Below, piece by piece: positions 6,070 through 8,672 of a stretch of 8,672 nt of DNA; position 1 is the stretch's first letter, and every line of letters starts with the position of its first letter. Source of the DNA: Bacteroidales bacterium (GTDB lineage: Bacteria > Bacteroidota > Bacteroidia > Bacteroidales > UBA932); contig JAILAO010000082.1 in the NCBI GenBank assembly GCA_024681565.1, forward strand, positions 1 to 8,672, written 5' to 3'. A program made the position numbers and the translations under genes. The notes beneath the pieces are model-generated. The model was not told the origin of the DNA. It ran no database searches and was given only the letters and a program-made list of their open reading frames with translations.

Positions 6070-6101
6070 TTTGCGTTTCCCCGTGAAAAGGCCTATCTTT
6101 G
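6070..6101 (+). promoter_or_regulatory. Bacteroidetes-type promoter of the Nudix regulator-dinB operon
   Basis: TTTG (6070-6073), a 20-nt spacer and TATCTTTG (6094-6101), perfect in both boxes. The start site should fall near 6105-6108, only a few bases before the ATG at 6110, so the mRNA would be leaderless or nearly so if that ATG is used. Confidence 0.75.
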
Positions 6102-6109
6102 CTCTTGTT

Positions 6110-6937
6110 ATGGGTACGACACACGCATACTTTCCCGGGGATCCGCTCCCTTACCATTACAAATACGAGCACATGGCCGTCACGACGGACTGCGTGATTT
6201 TCACTTACGAGGACTGGAAGCTCAAGGTGCTGCTGGTGCGCCGCGGAGGCGAGCCCTGCAAGGGGATGTGGGCTTTCCCGGGAGGATTTCTCAGGAACGA
6301 CGAGGACGCCGGGACCGGCGCTTTGCGGGAGCTCCGCGAAAAGACCGCCCTGGAACCGTCCGCGCCCCTCGTCCAGCTGGGCGTTTTCTCCGACCCGGAC
6401 CGCGACCCGCGCGAACGCGTGCTCACGATCGCCTGGTACGCGCTCGTGAAACCTTCGCAGGTGGTCGGCGGGGATGACGCCGAAGAGGCGGCCTGGTTTG
6501 CGACGGACGACCTGCCGCCGCTGGCCTTCGACCACGCGCAGATCTTCGACGCGGCGATGGAACGCCTGCGCCGCGACATCCATTTCCAGCCGGTCGGTTT
6601 CGACCTGCTGGACGAAGAATTCACGCTCCCGGACCTGCAGCGCCTCTATGAGGCCATCCTGGGCACCTCGTTCGACCGTCGCAATTTCCAGCGCAAGATC
6701 CTCGCCTCCGGCATCCTGGACGAGGCCGCCGGGGAGGAAACCCTTTTCCTCGCGGAAAACCCGTGCCTGATCTATCCCGGCAACGAAAAGCGTATGCCGG
6801 AGCCCCTCCCGATGGCGGAAGCCGCCGGGCCGCAGCGGCAGAAGAAGGGCCGCCCCGGACGAACGGGCACCCACTACCGGCTCAACCGCCAGCGTTACGA
6901 ACTGATGAAAGAAGACGGCAACAAGCAGGAATTCTGA
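6110..6937 (+). CDS. Nudix-related winged-helix transcriptional regulator (NrtR/AraR type)
   Basis: A 275-residue protein with an N-terminal Nudix domain (about 23-160) and a C-terminal winged helix (about 165-265). YHYKYEHMAVTTDCVIF and AFPGGF are typical of this regulator family. The Nudix box at 59-81 is degenerate: Gly59, Glu65, Arg73, Glu74 and Glu77 are kept, but the second Glu of the EE pair is Lys78 and the following Gly is Ala80, so hydrolysis is probably lost and the domain likely senses a ligand. Known relatives respond to ADP-ribose (NrtR, NAD metabolism) or arabinose (AraR of Bacteroides). The helix FTLPDLQRLYEAILG (171-185), FDRRNFQRKIL (188-198) and the GRPGRTGTHYRL wing (247-258) fit DNA binding. 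The ATG at 6110 is preferred to that at 6173, which would cut into the conserved lead-in. The ligand is unknown; no NAD or arabinose gene is nearby. The polymerase gene follows after 7 nt. Confidence 0.85.
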   Translation: MGTTHAYFPGDPLPYHYKYEHMAVTTDCVIFTYEDWKLKVLLVRRGGEPCKGMWAFPGGFLRNDEDAGTGALRELREKTALEPSAPLVQLGVFSDPDRDPRERVLTIAWYALVKPSQVVGGDDAEEAAWFATDDLPPLAFDHAQIFDAAMERLRRDIHFQPVGFDLLDEEFTLPDLQRLYEAILGTSFDRRNFQRKILASGILDEAAGEETLFLAENPCLIYPGNEKRMPEPLPMAEAAGPQRQKKGRPGRTGTHYRLNRQRYELMKEDGNKQEF

Positions 6938-6944
6938 TCCCTCC

Positions 6945-8327
6945 GTGCAGCGCGTCATCTACCATATCGATGTCAATTCCGCCTTCCTCAGCTGGTCGGC
7001 GGTGAAGCTCCTGGCCGACGGCTGGAAGCAGGACCTCCGCGAGATCCCCGCCGTCGTTTCCGGCGACCCGAACGACCGGCGCAGCATCGTGACGGCCAAG
7101 TCCCTGCCCGCGAAGCGCTTCGGTATCGAGACGGCGGAGCCCGTGTCGATGGCCCTGCGCAAATGCCCGGACCTGGTGATCGTCCGGGGAGACTGGCCCT
7201 GGTACAAGAAATGTTCGGCGGACTTCATCGCCATCTGCCGGACCTACTCGCCCGTCCTCCAGCAGTTCAGCATCGATGAGTGTTGGCTGGACATGACCGA
7301 AACCCTCGGGGGACGCGATCCCGTGCAACTGGCCACCCGCCTCAAAGATGAGATCCGCAACCGCCTGGGCTTTACCGTCAATGTCGGCGTGGGCAGCAAC
7401 AAGCTCCTCGCCAAGATGGCCTCCGACTTCGAGAAACCCGACAAGGTCCACACCCTTTGGAGCAGCGAGGTGGAGACGAAAATGTGGCCGCTCGGGGTGC
7501 GCAACCTCCTCTGGGTGGGCAAAAAGACGGAGGAACGCCTCACCGCGTACGGGATCCGGACCATCGGGCAGCTTGCCCGGCTCGGGACCGGCTCGCTGAC
7601 CCGGCTCGTCGGGACGAAATTCGCCGCGCAGCTGCATGAGACGGCCAACGGACGCGACGATTCACCCGTGGAAACGGAGTACGGCGAAGCCAAAAGTTAC
7701 AGCGCCGAGCGTACGTTCAGCCGGGACATCACCGACCCCGCCGAACTGGACCGCTGGCTCTTCAAAGTAGCCGTAGAGGTGGCGCACCGCATCCGTCGCG
7801 ACAATTTCCGCGCCCGGGAGGTCTCCGTTTTCGTCAAGACAAGCGATTTCAAGGTGTTCTCCCGGCAGTCCCAGATGGAGCAGGCGACGGACATCACCGC
7901 CCTCATCCTCAACGCCGCGCGGGCCATGCTCCCGTCCATCTGGGACGGCAGGACGCCCCTGCGCCAGGTCGGACTCGGCGTCGGGAAACTCACGCACGAG
8001 GACTATTTCCAGATGTCCCTTTTCGGGGACGAACGGCTGGAGTATTACCGTCAGTGGGACCGGGATTACGACGAGAAAAGAGAGATGGCCGCCCACAGCG
8101 ATCGGCCGATCGCGCACGGCAAACGCGCTCCGCTGGTATTTTCCTACGCCACGGGCGAAGAAGCCCTGGCCGCCGCCAAGAAAACGGTCAAGAACCGCCC
8201 CGGACTCATCATGGCGCGCAGCCCCCTGCCCGACGGGACCGATTGCTTCAAAATCTACGAAGGCACGGAGGAAATAGAGCATCATATCGTGCAAAAAGCC
8301 GATAAGCAGACTGCTCCCCGCAGATAA
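6945..8327 (+). CDS. dinB: Y-family DNA polymerase IV (DinB-type) with C-terminal extension
   Basis: A 460-residue translesion polymerase. HIDVNSAFLSW (7-17) supplies metal ligand Asp9 and steric-gate Phe14; SIDECWLD (109-116) supplies Asp111 and Glu112. VNVGVGSNKLLAKMASDFEKP (145-165) is the conserved palm segment. LLWVGKKTEERLTAYGI (188-204) is the thumb helix-hairpin-helix, with Trp in place of the usual first Gly. The little-finger domain spans about 250-350 and ends in QMSLF (356-360), a sliding-clamp binding motif. E. coli Pol IV (351 residues) ends at this motif, whereas here about 100 residues follow, charged at first and then an unidentified small segment (395-450). The GTG start at 6945 gives the expected N-terminus. 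The gene lies 7 nt after the Nudix regulator with no promoter between them, so they probably form an operon. No LexA-type box was recognised upstream. Confidence 0.92.
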   Translation: MQRVIYHIDVNSAFLSWSAVKLLADGWKQDLREIPAVVSGDPNDRRSIVTAKSLPAKRFGIETAEPVSMALRKCPDLVIVRGDWPWYKKCSADFIAICRTYSPVLQQFSIDECWLDMTETLGGRDPVQLATRLKDEIRNRLGFTVNVGVGSNKLLAKMASDFEKPDKVHTLWSSEVETKMWPLGVRNLLWVGKKTEERLTAYGIRTIGQLARLGTGSLTRLVGTKFAAQLHETANGRDDSPVETEYGEAKSYSAERTFSRDITDPAELDRWLFKVAVEVAHRIRRDNFRAREVSVFVKTSDFKVFSRQSQMEQATDITALILNAARAMLPSIWDGRTPLRQVGLGVGKLTHEDYFQMSLFGDERLEYYRQWDRDYDEKREMAAHSDRPIAHGKRAPLVFSYATGEEALAAAKKTVKNRPGLIMARSPLPDGTDCFKIYEGTEEIEHHIVQKADKQTAPRR

Positions 8328-8350
8328 TCCCAGCCACCGCCCGGGGTTAT
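8324..8350. terminator. Possible bidirectional hairpin between convergent genes
   Basis: ATAATCCC (8324-8331) can pair with GGGGTTAT (8343-8350), eight pairs including one T-G, around an 11-nt loop. It spans both stop codons (dinB 8325-8327; minus-strand gene 8347-8349) and fills the 19-bp gap. No T-tract follows on either strand, so the terminator call is weak. Confidence 0.25.
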
Positions 8351-8672
8351 TCGGTCTTCGCCTTCAGTTCCTGTTCGAAGATGTCCTTTGCTATGATCCG
8401 GTAATGCGGATGGTATTCCTGACCGAAGGCCTCGCTGTGGTGCAGGATGAGGTTGCCGGCAGCGACCAGAGTGTCGATACGGGCAAGGTCTTCCGCAGCC
8501 TGCGGGAGTTCCGGGAAGTCCCGCCGGATTACTTTCGCGATCTGTGCCCATTTCGCCTTCCAGGCCTCCGGAGAAACGGTCTTCCCCGCATTCGCGCTGC
8601 GCACGAAGGCATCCAGCAGTTCGTCCTCGTCGACCAGGCCGTCCAGGATGACGGAAAGGTCCACCCGGACAT
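8347..8672 (-). CDS. Unidentified protein, N-terminus probably outside window
   Basis: The frame is open from the right edge to a stop at 8347-8349 (about 108 codons). A GTG at 8664 could be the start (105 residues), but the frame continues to the edge, so the gene may be longer. The visible part is a soluble, mostly helical, acidic protein without a signal peptide or membrane segment. An acidic stretch, LDGLVDEDELLDAF, is followed by AWKAKWAQIAKVIRRDFPEL and then a His-rich segment near the C-terminus, LILHHSEAFGQEYHPHYRII, which might bind metal (inference). I do not recognise the family. It converges on dinB with a 19-bp gap. Its coding strand reads sensibly, with GC-rich third positions like its neighbours. 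Confidence 0.55.
   Translation of the reverse strand, partial: VRVDLSVILDGLVDEDELLDAFVRSANAGKTVSPEAWKAKWAQIAKVIRRDFPELPQAAEDLARIDTLVAAGNLILHHSEAFGQEYHPHYRIIAKDIFEQELKAKTE

Noticed and set aside
6118..6123. Third operator copy (GACACA) at the start of the Nudix regulator gene
   Set aside because: Only one half-site matches; the left half (TTATGG) is unlike GTGT, and the spacing is out of phase with the other two.
6026..6958. Long minus-strand open frame opposite the Nudix regulator gene
   Set aside because: No domain is recognisable and it is fully antisense to the Nudix plus winged-helix gene. The same holds for the minus-strand frames at 6882-7637 and 7662-8294 opposite dinB and 2350-2946 opposite the nitroreductase.

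Overview
The window looks like chromosomal DNA from a GC-rich member of the Bacteroidales, probably gut-associated (inference). The main reason is the promoters: five intergenic sites fit the Bacteroidetes primary-sigma pattern (TTTG, 19-21 nt, TAnnTTTG) well and a sixth fits weakly, while good Shine-Dalgarno sequences are scarce. Coding regions are GC-rich and intergenic regions AT-rich. No rRNA, tRNA, CRISPR array, transposase or integrase was seen.

Layout, left to right: (1) 1-1527, minus: a choloylglycine-hydrolase-like Ntn amidase with an internal catalytic Cys, C-terminus cut by the window edge. (2) 1528-1949: a 422-bp intergenic stretch with a striking 40-nt GC-rich hairpin. (3) 1950-2294, plus: a LutA-like iron-sulfur protein truncated after its first CCG domain. 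(4) 2374-2988, plus: an FMN nitroreductase-family protein with its own promoter. (5) 2998-3852, minus: an exported alpha/beta hydrolase resembling cinnamoyl/feruloyl esterases. (6) 3990-5270, plus: a DUF2130 (COG4487) coiled-coil protein with a nuclease-like motif. (7) 5271-5969, minus: a vWA protein with a full MIDAS motif. (8) 6110-6937, plus: a Nudix-related winged-helix regulator (NrtR/AraR type). (9) 6945-8327, plus: a DinB-type Y-family polymerase 7 nt downstream, probably in one operon. (10) 8347-8672, minus: an unidentified protein running off the right edge.

The genes are very tightly packed. The convergent pairs are separated by 9, 0 and 19 bp, and the divergent intergenic regions carry back-to-back promoters. 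The promoter positions show that several genes start later than their longest open frames, because the longest frames begin upstream of the likely transcription start.

The most interesting part is 5271-8327. Between the divergent vWA and Nudix-regulator genes lie two near-identical 16-bp imperfect palindromes (GTGTnnTTTnGACACA), centred 52 bp apart, about five helical turns. One overlaps the vWA -7 box and start site. The other sits midway between the two divergent -33 boxes. The simplest reading is that the Nudix regulator controls itself, the polymerase and the vWA gene, tying an ADP-ribose/NAD- or sugar-type signal to translesion synthesis and a vWA protein of unknown role. This is inference from sequence, not shown.
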